From assembly GCA_035499355.1 (NCBI GenBank), contig DATJYZ010000134.1, positions 5,330-69,329 on the forward strand: DNA of 64,000 nt, given 5' to 3'. This stretch comes from JAEUPI01 sp035499355. Lineage in GTDB: Bacteria; Pseudomonadota; Gammaproteobacteria; Burkholderiales; Burkholderiaceae_C. Below the pieces are notes generated by a model. The model was not told the origin of the DNA. It worked only from the letters and a program-made list of their open reading frames with translations, and searched no databases. Of this stretch, positions 35,550 through 42,752 are shown in pieces. Both the position numbers and the translations under genes were made by a program. The first letter of the stretch is position 1. Every line of letters begins with the position of its first letter.

Positions 35550-36752
35550 TCAACGGTCTTTCGCGAGAGCGCGCTGCAGCCGCGGCAGCAGATCGCGCAG
35601 GCGCCCGACCGGCTCGTTGGCGAACACCAGGCGCAGATAGCGCGCGCAGTCGTCCTCGCCCCAGTTTTCCATCGAGGTGGCCGCCACGCCATGCCGCAAC
35701 ACGGCCGCCGATGCCTGCGCGCCGGTGAGGCCGCGCGGCGCCATGTCGATCAACAGCGACCAGCCGCCGTGCGCGGGCACCACGGCGAACTCCGGAGCGA
35801 GCGCGCTCACGATGGCGTCGTGCCGCTGCTGCCAGGTAACGACGCAGCGGGCGATGCCATCGTCGGGCGCCTCGATCGCCGCGGCCACTGCCTGTTGCGC
35901 GATGCCGACCGGACACACGACGTTGGAGATCGCGACGCGGCCGATCGCCTCGGCCGCCTGCAGCGGACACACCACCCAGCCGACGCGCCAGCCGATCATG
36001 CGGTACTCCTTCGACGCTGCGCCGACGGTCACCGTGCGCTCGCGCATGCCCGGAAACTGCGCCGGGTGCCAATGCGGCACGCCGTCGAACAGCAGGCGCT
36101 CCATCGCGCTGTCGTAGACCATCCAGGCGTCGGCCGCGACGCACGCGGCGCACACGGCGGCCCATTCGTCGCGGGCGAGCACGGCGCCGCTCGGCATCGA
36201 CGGACTCATCATCAGGAACGCGCGGGTGCGCAGGCTCACCGCGCCGGCCAGCGTCGACGTGTCCAGGCGCCAGCCGGCGTGGCCGGGCACCAGGCGGACG
36301 AAGCGCGGCACGCCGCCGGCCAGCCGCACGCGGTTGATCAGGCCGACGTAGGTGGGGCTGGTCAGCACCACCTCGTCGCCGGGCTCGATCAGCGCCAGCA
36401 GCGCGTTGAGCACGCCGCTCAGGCCGCCGGCCGAGATGAAGCATTGCCGCCGCCAGTCGAGGCTGCCGTCGGTGTAGCCGCCGCTGCGCTCGACCAGCCG
36501 CGTCGCGGCTTGCCGCAGGCGGTCGTGGCCGAAGAACGGCAGGTAACTGTTGGCATCGTCGTCGTCGACCGCCGCGCGCGTGGCCTGCAGCGCCTCGCGC
36601 GGCGGCGCGAGGTCGGTGTCGAGGTTCTCCAGCCGCAGCACCGAGGGGTCGCGCAGCGCGTCGGCGGCGTCGCCCATGCGCTCGACGCCGATCGGCGTCA
36701 TCGCCAGGGTGCGTGCGCCGGGCTGCGGCCCCGCGGTGGAAGACGTCGTCAT
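35550..36752 (-). CDS. PLP-dependent aminotransferase class I/II-like protein
   Basis: Fold-type I PLP protein (400 aa). Recognisable parts are the cofactor loop ISAGGLSGVLNALLALIEPGDEV (about 106-129), the YDSAMERL segment with the PLP-pyridine Asp (about 208), the Schiff-base lysine in AASKEYRMIGWRVGW (about 244) and the C-terminal Arg region YLRLVFAN (about 372). The usual NPTG motif is replaced by SMPSG (about 184-188), so the Asn that normally contacts PLP O3' is a Met. Activity may be altered or be other than transamination. Divergent from the YCII gene. Substrate unknown. Confidence 0.82.
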   Translation of the reverse strand: MTTSSTAGPQPGARTLAMTPIGVERMGDAADALRDPSVLRLENLDTDLAPPREALQATRAAVDDDDANSYLPFFGHDRLRQAATRLVERSGGYTDGSLDWRRQCFISAGGLSGVLNALLALIEPGDEVVLTSPTYVGLINRVRLAGGVPRFVRLVPGHAGWRLDTSTLAGAVSLRTRAFLMMSPSMPSGAVLARDEWAAVCAACVAADAWMVYDSAMERLLFDGVPHWHPAQFPGMRERTVTVGAASKEYRMIGWRVGWVVCPLQAAEAIGRVAISNVVCPVGIAQQAVAAAIEAPDDGIARCVVTWQQRHDAIVSALAPEFAVVPAHGGWSLLIDMAPRGLTGAQASAAVLRHGVAATSMENWGEDDCARYLRLVFANEPVGRLRDLLPRLQRALAKDR

Positions 36753-36816
36753 GGATGGAGCTCCCGCCTGGTCGCGGGCGGTGGCGACCGGTTTGTACGA
36801 TCATCGGCTCGACCGT

Positions 36817-36843
36817 TGTCGAAACGACGGCCCGCCGCACGAC
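36817..36843 (+). promoter_or_regulatory. Candidate ECF-type promoter for the YCII-sigma operon
   Basis: TGTCGAAA (36817-36824), 15 bases, then CGAC (36840-36843) resembles the TGTC / CGTC layout of promoters read by ECF sigma factors linked to small stress proteins. It would start transcription about 40 bases before the YCII gene. The match is by eye. Confidence 0.35.
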
Positions 36844-36892
36844 ATTGTCCAGGCGAGGCACTCCCGCACCGCCGCCATCTTGGAGCACCGAC

Positions 36893-37240
36893 ATGGAATA
36901 CATGCTGATGATCTATTCCGACCCCGAAGGCTTCGACAAGCTGCCGGCCTCGCAGCAGGCCGAAGGCATGGCCGCCTACGGCGCCTACCACCAGGCGCTG
37001 CAGAAGGCCGGCGTGCTGAAAAACAGCAACCGGCTGCGGCCCGCATCGGCAGCCACGACGGTGCGCCTGCAGTCGGGCAAGACGCAGGTGCTCGACGGCC
37101 CGTATGCCGAGACCCGCGAGCAGCTCGGTGGCTACTTCCTGATCGACGTGCCCGACCTCGACGCGGCGATCTCGTGGGCCGCGCGCTGCCCTGGTGCCGC
37201 GCACGGCATCGTCGAGGTGCGGCCGGTCTGGGCGATGTGA
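36893..37240 (+). CDS. YCII-related (DGPF) protein
   Basis: Small cytosolic protein (115 aa) of the YCII superfamily with a dimeric alpha+beta barrel fold. The signature is DGPYAETREQLGGYF (about 66-80), preceded by MEYMLMIYSD at the N-terminus. Family members are commonly encoded next to ECF sigma factors, and here the sigma gene starts within the stop codon of this gene. Function in the family is poorly defined; a sensing or modulatory role for the sigma factor is only a hypothesis. A GGAG site precedes the ATG. Confidence 0.9.
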   Translation: MEYMLMIYSDPEGFDKLPASQQAEGMAAYGAYHQALQKAGVLKNSNRLRPASAATTVRLQSGKTQVLDGPYAETREQLGGYFLIDVPDLDAAISWAARCPGAAHGIVEVRPVWAM

Positions 37241-38493
37241 CCTCGGTGGCGGCCGACGACGACGCGGCCCGCGCCGCCGAGGCGGCGGCGCGGCGCAGCT
37301 ACAGCAAGCTGATCGCGTTTCTCGCCGCGCGCACGCGCGACGTCGCCGGCGCCGAAGATGCGTTGTCCGAAGCGCTGACCGTCGCACTCACCGAGTGGCC
37401 GGTGGGCGGGGTGCCCCACACCCCCGACGCCTGGCTGCTCACCGTGGCGCGCCGCAAGCTGGTCGACGCGCTGCGCCGTCGCCGCCTCGACGAGCAAGCC
37501 TCCGAGCACCTGCAATGGCTGACCGAGCTGCAGATGGGCGACGACGACGGCGAGCCGGCGTGGCCCGATCGCCGCCTCGGGCTGCTGTTCGCCTGCGCGC
37601 ATCCAGGCATCGCGCCCGAACTGCACGCCCCGCTGATGCTGCAGGTGGTGCTGGGCTTCGACGCGGCGACCATCGCGTCGGCATTCCTGGTCGCGCCGGC
37701 GACGATGGCGCAGCGCCTGGTGCGCGCCAAGACCAAGATCCGCCAGGCCGGCATCGGCTTCGAAGTGCCGCAGGGCGACGCGCTGCGCGAGCGCCTCGGC
37801 ACCGTGCTCGATGCGATCTACGCGGCCTATGCCGAGGGCTGGTCCGACCCCGAAGGCGTCGATGCGCGGCGGCGCAACCTGGCCGACGAGGCGATCTGGC
37901 TGGGCCGTCTGGTGGCCTCGCTGCTGCCCGATGAGGGCGAGGCACTCGGCCTGCTGTCGCTGATGCTGCATGCGCACGCGCGGCGCGATGCGCGACGCGA
38001 CGCAGCGGGCGACTACGTGCCGCTCAGCGAACAGACGCCGTCGCTGTGGGACGCACCGCTGATCGACGAGGCCGAGTCGCTGCTGCACCGGGCCAACCGC
38101 TGTGCCGGCGCGCCCGGCCGCTACCAGCTCGAGGCCGCGGTGCAATCGGCGCACGCGATGCGCCGGCTGACGGGCCGCGTGGATTGGCCCTCGATCGAGC
38201 GCTTGTACGATGCGTTGTGCGAGCTCACCGGCTCGCCGGTGGCGGCGCTCAACCGCGCGGTCGCGCTGGCCGAGACCCATGGGCCGGCTGCCGGCCTGGC
38301 CGCGCTCGACCTGTTGGCCGCCGATCCGCGCCTGGCCGACTACCAGCCGCACTGGGCCGCACGCGCCGAACTGCTGGCGCGCAGTGGCGCCATCGATGCC
38401 GCACGCCAGGCCTACGAACAGGCGATCGGGCTGGAGCGCGAGCCCGCGGTGCGGCGCTACCTGCAACAGCGCGCCGGCGCACTCACGGCTTGA
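37237..38493 (+). CDS. ECF sigma factor with large C-terminal helical domain (YCII-linked type)
   Basis: RNA polymerase sigma factor of about 418 aa. Regions 2 and 4 lie within the first 180 residues (DVAGAEDALSEALTVAL, then DAWLLTVARRKLVDALRRRR; region 4 with LMLQVVLGFDAATIASAF and RLVRAKTKI). The remaining 230 residues are TPR-like helices (for example SPVAALNRAVALAETHG and PHWAARAELLARSGAIDAARQAYEQAIG), as in the family that pairs with YCII proteins and lacks a classic anti-sigma factor. The GTG at 37237 overlaps the YCII stop; a second GTG is three codons on. Its 3' end overlaps the convergent LysR gene by 11 bases. Confidence 0.9.
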   Translation: MTSVAADDDAARAAEAAARRSYSKLIAFLAARTRDVAGAEDALSEALTVALTEWPVGGVPHTPDAWLLTVARRKLVDALRRRRLDEQASEHLQWLTELQMGDDDGEPAWPDRRLGLLFACAHPGIAPELHAPLMLQVVLGFDAATIASAFLVAPATMAQRLVRAKTKIRQAGIGFEVPQGDALRERLGTVLDAIYAAYAEGWSDPEGVDARRRNLADEAIWLGRLVASLLPDEGEALGLLSLMLHAHARRDARRDAAGDYVPLSEQTPSLWDAPLIDEAESLLHRANRCAGAPGRYQLEAAVQSAHAMRRLTGRVDWPSIERLYDALCELTGSPVAALNRAVALAETHGPAAGLAALDLLAADPRLADYQPHWAARAELLARSGAIDAARQAYEQAIGLEREPAVRRYLQQRAGALTA

Positions 38494-39358
38494 CCGGCTG
38501 GCGCGCCGCCGCGCTGGCGATCTTGCGCAGGGCCAGCAGCGCGGCCGACGGGTCGGCCGCGCGCCAGATGAGTGGCGTGGTCAGCTGGCCGTGCACCTTC
38601 GGTAGCGCATAGCGTGCCACCACGGCGTGCTGCACCGTGTCGAGCACCGACTCCGGCACCAGCGCGACGCCGGTGCCCGACGCGACGCAGGCGACGATCG
38701 CGTGATACGAACTCAGCTCGAGCACGCGCACCGACGCCAAGCGGGTGCGGCCCAGCCAGTGCTGCAGCACGCGGCGGTACGCGCAGCCGCTGGGGAATGC
38801 GATCACCGAATCGCCCTCGACGTCGTCGGGGCGGCGGATCGGCGCGTGGTCGAGCGACGCGATCACCGCCAGCCGCTCACGGAACAGCCGCTCGGCCACC
38901 AGCTCCTTGCTCGAAGGCACTTCGGCGACGAACGCGGCCTCGATGCGGCGCTCGAGCACCGCGGCGGTCAGCGCGTCGTTGGTACCGGTGATCAGCTCGA
39001 CCCGCACGTCCGGATACGCCTTGTGGTACGCCGCCAGCACGCGTGGCAGCCGGCTCGCCGCCGTGCTCTCGAGCGAGCCGAGCCGCAGCACGCCGCGCGG
39101 TGGCGCCTTCGACACCGCGCCGATCGCCTCGGCCGACAACCGCAGCAGCTTGTCGGCGTAGCCCAGCAGGTGCTCGCCGCTGGGCGACAGGAACAGGCGC
39201 TGCTTGTCGCGCACGAACAGCTGCGCGCCGACCGACTGCTCCAACTGTCTGACGCGGGTGGAGATGTTCGACGGCACGCGGTGCAGCTTGTGCGCGGCGC
39301 GCGCGATGCCACCCTCTTCGGCCACGGTCTTGAAGATGTGCAGATCGGAGAGATCCAT
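38483..39358 (-). CDS. LysR-family transcriptional regulator
   Basis: Regulator of 291 aa beginning MDLSDLHIFKTVAEEGG. The winged HTH covers about 3-60 (RAAHKLHRVPSNISTRVRQLE, then LFVRDKQRLFLSPSG). The effector-binding domain begins at about 88 (GVLRLGSLES). It resembles the group that regulates small divergent transport or detoxification operons. It is divergent from the decarboxylase-like/MFS operon, with a perfect 15-base palindrome six bases upstream of its start codon, so it probably controls itself and that operon. Confidence 0.92.
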   Translation of the reverse strand: MDLSDLHIFKTVAEEGGIARAAHKLHRVPSNISTRVRQLEQSVGAQLFVRDKQRLFLSPSGEHLLGYADKLLRLSAEAIGAVSKAPPRGVLRLGSLESTAASRLPRVLAAYHKAYPDVRVELITGTNDALTAAVLERRIEAAFVAEVPSSKELVAERLFRERLAVIASLDHAPIRRPDDVEGDSVIAFPSGCAYRRVLQHWLGRTRLASVRVLELSSYHAIVACVASGTGVALVPESVLDTVQHAVVARYALPKVHGQLTTPLIWRAADPSAALLALRKIASAAARQPVKP

Positions 39359-39364
39359 GCGCTG

Positions 39365-39379
39365 TTCTCGATTCGAGAA
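39365..39379. promoter_or_regulatory. Perfect 15-bp palindrome, LysR-type operator
   Basis: TTCTCGA-T-TCGAGAA (39365-39371 and 39373-39379) is fully symmetric and contains the T-N11-A pattern of LTTR boxes (T39366 to A39378). It sits in the 70-base gap between lysR and the divergent operon. Just beyond it an AT-rich TATTTTATTC could serve as -10 for the rightward genes. Confidence 0.7.
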
Positions 39380-39428
39380 TGGTCGTAGCTATTTTATTCA
39401 GCATCCAAGATGGCGCGGGGTCGTTAGC

Positions 39429-40031
39429 ATGGGGCCCATGACCAACCCCGCCACACCCCCCGACATGCACGACCGGTTGCCGCCACTGGCGCGCGAGCAG
39501 ATGGACGCGGCACAGCGCGCCGCCGCCGACGAGCTGATCGCCGGTCCGCGCAAAGGCGTCAAGGGCCCGTTCATCGCACTGCTGCGCAGTCCCGAGCTGC
39601 TGGCGCGCGCGCAGAAGGTCGGCGAGTACCTGCGCTTCAACAGCGCGCTGCCGGCCCGCCTGAGCGAGTTCGCGACGCTGCTGGTGTCGCGCGCCTGGAC
39701 CCAGCAGTTCGAATGGTCGGTGCACGTGCCGCTGGCGCTCAAGGCCGGCACCAGCCTCGCCACCATTGCCGCACTGCGCGAGGGCCGGCGCCCGGCCGAC
39801 CTGTCCGACGACGAAGCGCTGGTGTACGACTTCGCGACCGAGCTGATGGCGCACCACGGCGTCGACGACGACACCTACGCGCGCTGCGTGAAGCGCCTCG
39901 GCGAGCACGGCACCATCGACCTGGTGAGCACGATCGGCTACTTCGTCTGGATCTCGATGGTGCTCAACGTCGCACACACGCCGGGCGACGCGCCCGAAGG
40001 CGTCGGGGCGCTGCCGCCGCTGCCGCGATGA
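39429..40031 (+). CDS. Carboxymuconolactone decarboxylase-like (AhpD-fold) protein
   Basis: Cytosolic helical protein of 200 aa. RLPPLAREQMDAAQRAAADELIAGPRKG (about 13-40) and ARLSEFATLLVSRAWTQQFEWSVHVPLALKAG (about 76-107) match the carboxymuconolactone decarboxylase family. The AhpD CxxC pair is absent, and EW-V-H suggests the non-thiol, decarboxylase-like branch. The true reaction is unknown. ATG at 39429 or three codons later at 39438. Its stop overlaps the MFS start (ATGA), so the two form an operon under the divergent LysR. Confidence 0.83.
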   Translation: MGPMTNPATPPDMHDRLPPLAREQMDAAQRAAADELIAGPRKGVKGPFIALLRSPELLARAQKVGEYLRFNSALPARLSEFATLLVSRAWTQQFEWSVHVPLALKAGTSLATIAALREGRRPADLSDDEALVYDFATELMAHHGVDDDTYARCVKRLGEHGTIDLVSTIGYFVWISMVLNVAHTPGDAPEGVGALPPLPR

Positions 40032-41272
40032 GCGGCGGCCGCGCGGCGCCGGCCAGCGCGGCGCTGCGTCCGTGGCCGCTGGCGATCGGCGGCGCGCTCA
40101 GCATGGCGTCGGCCAACGGCATCGACCGCTTCATCTACACGCCGATCCTGCCGGTGATGGCACAGGCGCTCGGCCTCACCGCCTCGCGGGCGGGCCTGAT
40201 CGCGTCGGCCAACTACCTCGGCTACCTGCTGGGCGCCGTGTTCGCGGCCCGCCCCGACCTGCCGGGCTCGCGCCGGCGCTGGCTGCTCGGCGCACTGGCC
40301 ACGAGCGCGGTCTGCACCGCGGGCATGGCGGTGGCGCCGCTGTTGGGCGTGATGCTGGCGCTGCGCCTGGCCAGCGGCTTTGCCGGCGCGGTGGCGATCG
40401 TGATGGCGATCGCGCTGGTGGTCGAGCGGCTGTCGAGCGCCGGCCGCGGCGAGCTCGGCGCCGTCCATTTCGCCGGTGTCGGCGTCGGCATCGTCGTCTC
40501 GGCACTGATCGTCGCCGGCCTGCGGGCCGCCGGCTTCGACTGGCGCGCGATGTGGCTGTGTGCCGGTGCCACCTCGCTGTGCGGCCTCGCCGTGGTGGCG
40601 GCATCGATCGGCCCGGCCGGCGACGCGCCCTCGGCGGTGGTGGCGCGCCGCGATATCGCGCCGGTCGGCGCGGCGTTCCGCCGCCTGATCGCGGCCAACA
40701 CGCTGAGCGCATTCGGCTACGTGATCACCGCCACCTTCATCGTCGCGCTGGTGCGCGGTTCGCCGCAGCTCAAGAACCTCGAGGCGTCGATCTGGGTGGT
40801 GTTCGGCCTCGCGGCCGCGCCGTCGGTGGCGCTGTGGATGGCGGTCGCGCGGCGCCACGACGTGTTCCGCGCGTTCGCGGTCGTCTGCGGTGTCGAGGCG
40901 ATCGGCGTGATCGCCAGCGTGCTGTGGCTGGAGCCTGCCGGCACCCTCGTCGCGGCGCTCTGCGTCGGCGGCTCGTTCATGGGCACCACCGCGCTCGGCA
41001 TGCTCGGCGCGCGCGCGCTGACCCATGGCGACTCGCGACGCCCGGTGGCGCTGATGACCGCGGGCTTCGGCGTCGGCCAGATGGTCGGCCCCACCTTCGC
41101 GGGCATCGCGCGCGATGCCTCGGGCACCTTCGTGCTGCCGTCGCTGTGTGCCGCGGCGTGCCTGCTGCTGGCCTCGTGGCTGGCGCTGCGCGCCGGCGCG
41201 GGGGCCGGTCGACCCGTGCGCGTCGCGGCGCCCGCTCGTGCGCCATCGGACCTGCGGGATCAGAACGAGTAG
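40028..41272 (+). CDS. MFS transporter, YbfB/YjiJ type
   Basis: Inner-membrane transporter of 414 aa with about 12 hydrophobic segments. The N-terminal motif GIDRFIYTPILPVMAQALGLT (about 30-50) and SANYLGYLLGA (about 59) are characteristic of the YbfB/YjiJ group. Substrate unknown. Translation is coupled to the preceding decarboxylase-like gene, which suggests uptake or export of the same aromatic or organic-acid intermediate. The 3' end overlaps the convergent FadL-type gene by 13 bases. Confidence 0.85.
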   Translation: MSGGRAAPASAALRPWPLAIGGALSMASANGIDRFIYTPILPVMAQALGLTASRAGLIASANYLGYLLGAVFAARPDLPGSRRRWLLGALATSAVCTAGMAVAPLLGVMLALRLASGFAGAVAIVMAIALVVERLSSAGRGELGAVHFAGVGVGIVVSALIVAGLRAAGFDWRAMWLCAGATSLCGLAVVAASIGPAGDAPSAVVARRDIAPVGAAFRRLIAANTLSAFGYVITATFIVALVRGSPQLKNLEASIWVVFGLAAAPSVALWMAVARRHDVFRAFAVVCGVEAIGVIASVLWLEPAGTLVAALCVGGSFMGTTALGMLGARALTHGDSRRPVALMTAGFGVGQMVGPTFAGIARDASGTFVLPSLCAAACLLLASWLALRAGAGAGRPVRVAAPARAPSDLRDQNE

Positions 41273-42618
41273 GCCACCTGACCCGACAGGATCACGACGT
41301 TGTTGCTGAAGTTGCCCCTCAGCCGACCATAGCCGGCCGTCGTCGCCGGGTTGGCCGAGGCGTTGGAGTCGATCGTCGAGGTCTTGACCCACACGTAGCC
41401 GGCGCCGAAGTCGAACGTCAGCTGGGGGTTCATCTTGTACTGCGCGCCGCCGGTCAACCACGTGCGGCTGGCGTCGGGCAGCCGCGGCGTCAGGTACGCG
41501 GTCTGCACCGGCGACTTGTCGTAGGCAAGGCCGCCGCGCAACATCCACTGGGCGCCATAGCGATAGTTGGCCCCGAGCGCGAACTTCCAGGCGTCCTTGA
41601 AGTTCTCGGGCGTGCTCTGCAGCACGCTGCCGTCGGCGCGCTTGAACGTCAGCGACTCGATCGACGACCAGCCCGTCCATTGGGCGTCGGCCATGATGTC
41701 CCACTGGCTGTTCAGCGACCGGAAGTACGACAGGTTGACGATCGCCGGAAGCTCGACGTCCGAGGTGATCGCGGTGTTGGCCAGCGCGGCATTGATGCCG
41801 GCCACCAGCAGCGGCGGCACCGTCGCCGGCACGGCCGGGTTCGCGAAGGTCGCGTTGCCGCTGATGTGGAACTTGATGGACGAGCGGTAGTGCGCGCCGA
41901 GGCGGCTGTTGGCGTCGATCTCCCACAGCACGCCGGCATTCCAGCCCCAGGCATTGTCGGCACCCTTGACGCTGGCCGCGGTCTCCAGCCCGGGCACGGC
42001 CACCGCGCCGCCGGAGTTCGCGAACAGCAAGCCCGAGTAGTTGACCTGATTGGTGAATTCGGCGTCGATGCGCTGCAGATCCAGGCCCAGCCCGAGCGAC
42101 ACGTTGCTCGCCGGCTTCCACGACACCGCCGGGTTGAAGTTGATCGTCTTGATGCTCGACTTGTCCGCCAGGAAGCGGCCCATCCAGCCCGCGTCGTAGT
42201 CGGTCACCAGCCCCCATGGCCCGTTGATGCCGACACCGGCCGACCACTGCGAGTTGATCGGCATCACGAAGTAAAGGTTCGGCACATAGTTCATGCTCCC
42301 TGCGTCGCCGCCTTCGCCGCCGAGCGACTGGAGCGCTGCAGCGGTCGACCCTTCGTCGTGGAACTTGATCGACGGTTTGACCAAGTGCAGCGCGCCAACG
42401 AACTGAGCGCTGCGGATGCGCGACATGCCCGCCGGGTTGGACCACACCGTCGAGGCGTCCTCTGCCGCGGCGGCGCCGCCTGCGAATGCGTTGCCCAGAG
42501 CCGACGCGGAGTTCTCGTTGAGCTGGAATCCCGCCGCCAGGGCCAGCGTGGGGCCGATCAATCCCGTCAACGCGATTGCCGCGTGGGCGACCTGGGTGCG
42601 TGCAAAAAACCTGTTCAT
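41260..42618 (-). CDS. FadL-family outer-membrane channel for hydrophobic substrates
   Basis: Beta-barrel protein of 452 aa with a signal peptide (about 1-28, cut after ALA). The mature start AGFQLNENSASALGNAFAGGAAAAEDASTVWSNPAGM is the FadL/TodX hatch signature, with the NPAGM motif at about 60-64. Amphipathic strands fill the rest and the C-terminus is aromatic (VAYSF), as required for barrel insertion. Likely substrates are long-chain fatty acids or hydrocarbons. It is divergent from an acyl-CoA ligase gene, a pairing that fits uptake plus activation. Confidence 0.92.
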   Translation of the reverse strand: MNRFFARTQVAHAAIALTGLIGPTLALAAGFQLNENSASALGNAFAGGAAAAEDASTVWSNPAGMSRIRSAQFVGALHLVKPSIKFHDEGSTAAALQSLGGEGGDAGSMNYVPNLYFVMPINSQWSAGVGINGPWGLVTDYDAGWMGRFLADKSSIKTINFNPAVSWKPASNVSLGLGLDLQRIDAEFTNQVNYSGLLFANSGGAVAVPGLETAASVKGADNAWGWNAGVLWEIDANSRLGAHYRSSIKFHISGNATFANPAVPATVPPLLVAGINAALANTAITSDVELPAIVNLSYFRSLNSQWDIMADAQWTGWSSIESLTFKRADGSVLQSTPENFKDAWKFALGANYRYGAQWMLRGGLAYDKSPVQTAYLTPRLPDASRTWLTGGAQYKMNPQLTFDFGAGYVWVKTSTIDSNASANPATTAGYGRLRGNFSNNVVILSGQVAYSF

Positions 42619-42696
42619 GATGAATCGATGCCTCCTGCTGAGCTGTCAACAGCATGGACGCGGTCATCGCAGCGTCCCTTGCGCTCACTCAAGACC

Positions 42697-42729
42697 AGGT
42701 GGGGTCCGTTGGTGCTACACCACCCACCT
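42697..42729. repeat. Nested inverted repeat in the fadL-fadD divergent region
   Basis: AGGTGGG (42697-42703) pairs with CCCACCT (42723-42729). Inside it GGTG (42711-42714) pairs with CACC (42718-42721) around CTA. The structure ends 14 bases before the Shine-Dalgarno of the ligase gene, so it could be an operator or a leader RNA fold. Confidence 0.45.
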
Positions 42730-42752
42730 CGAAGGGAGGCTTTGGAGATCTG

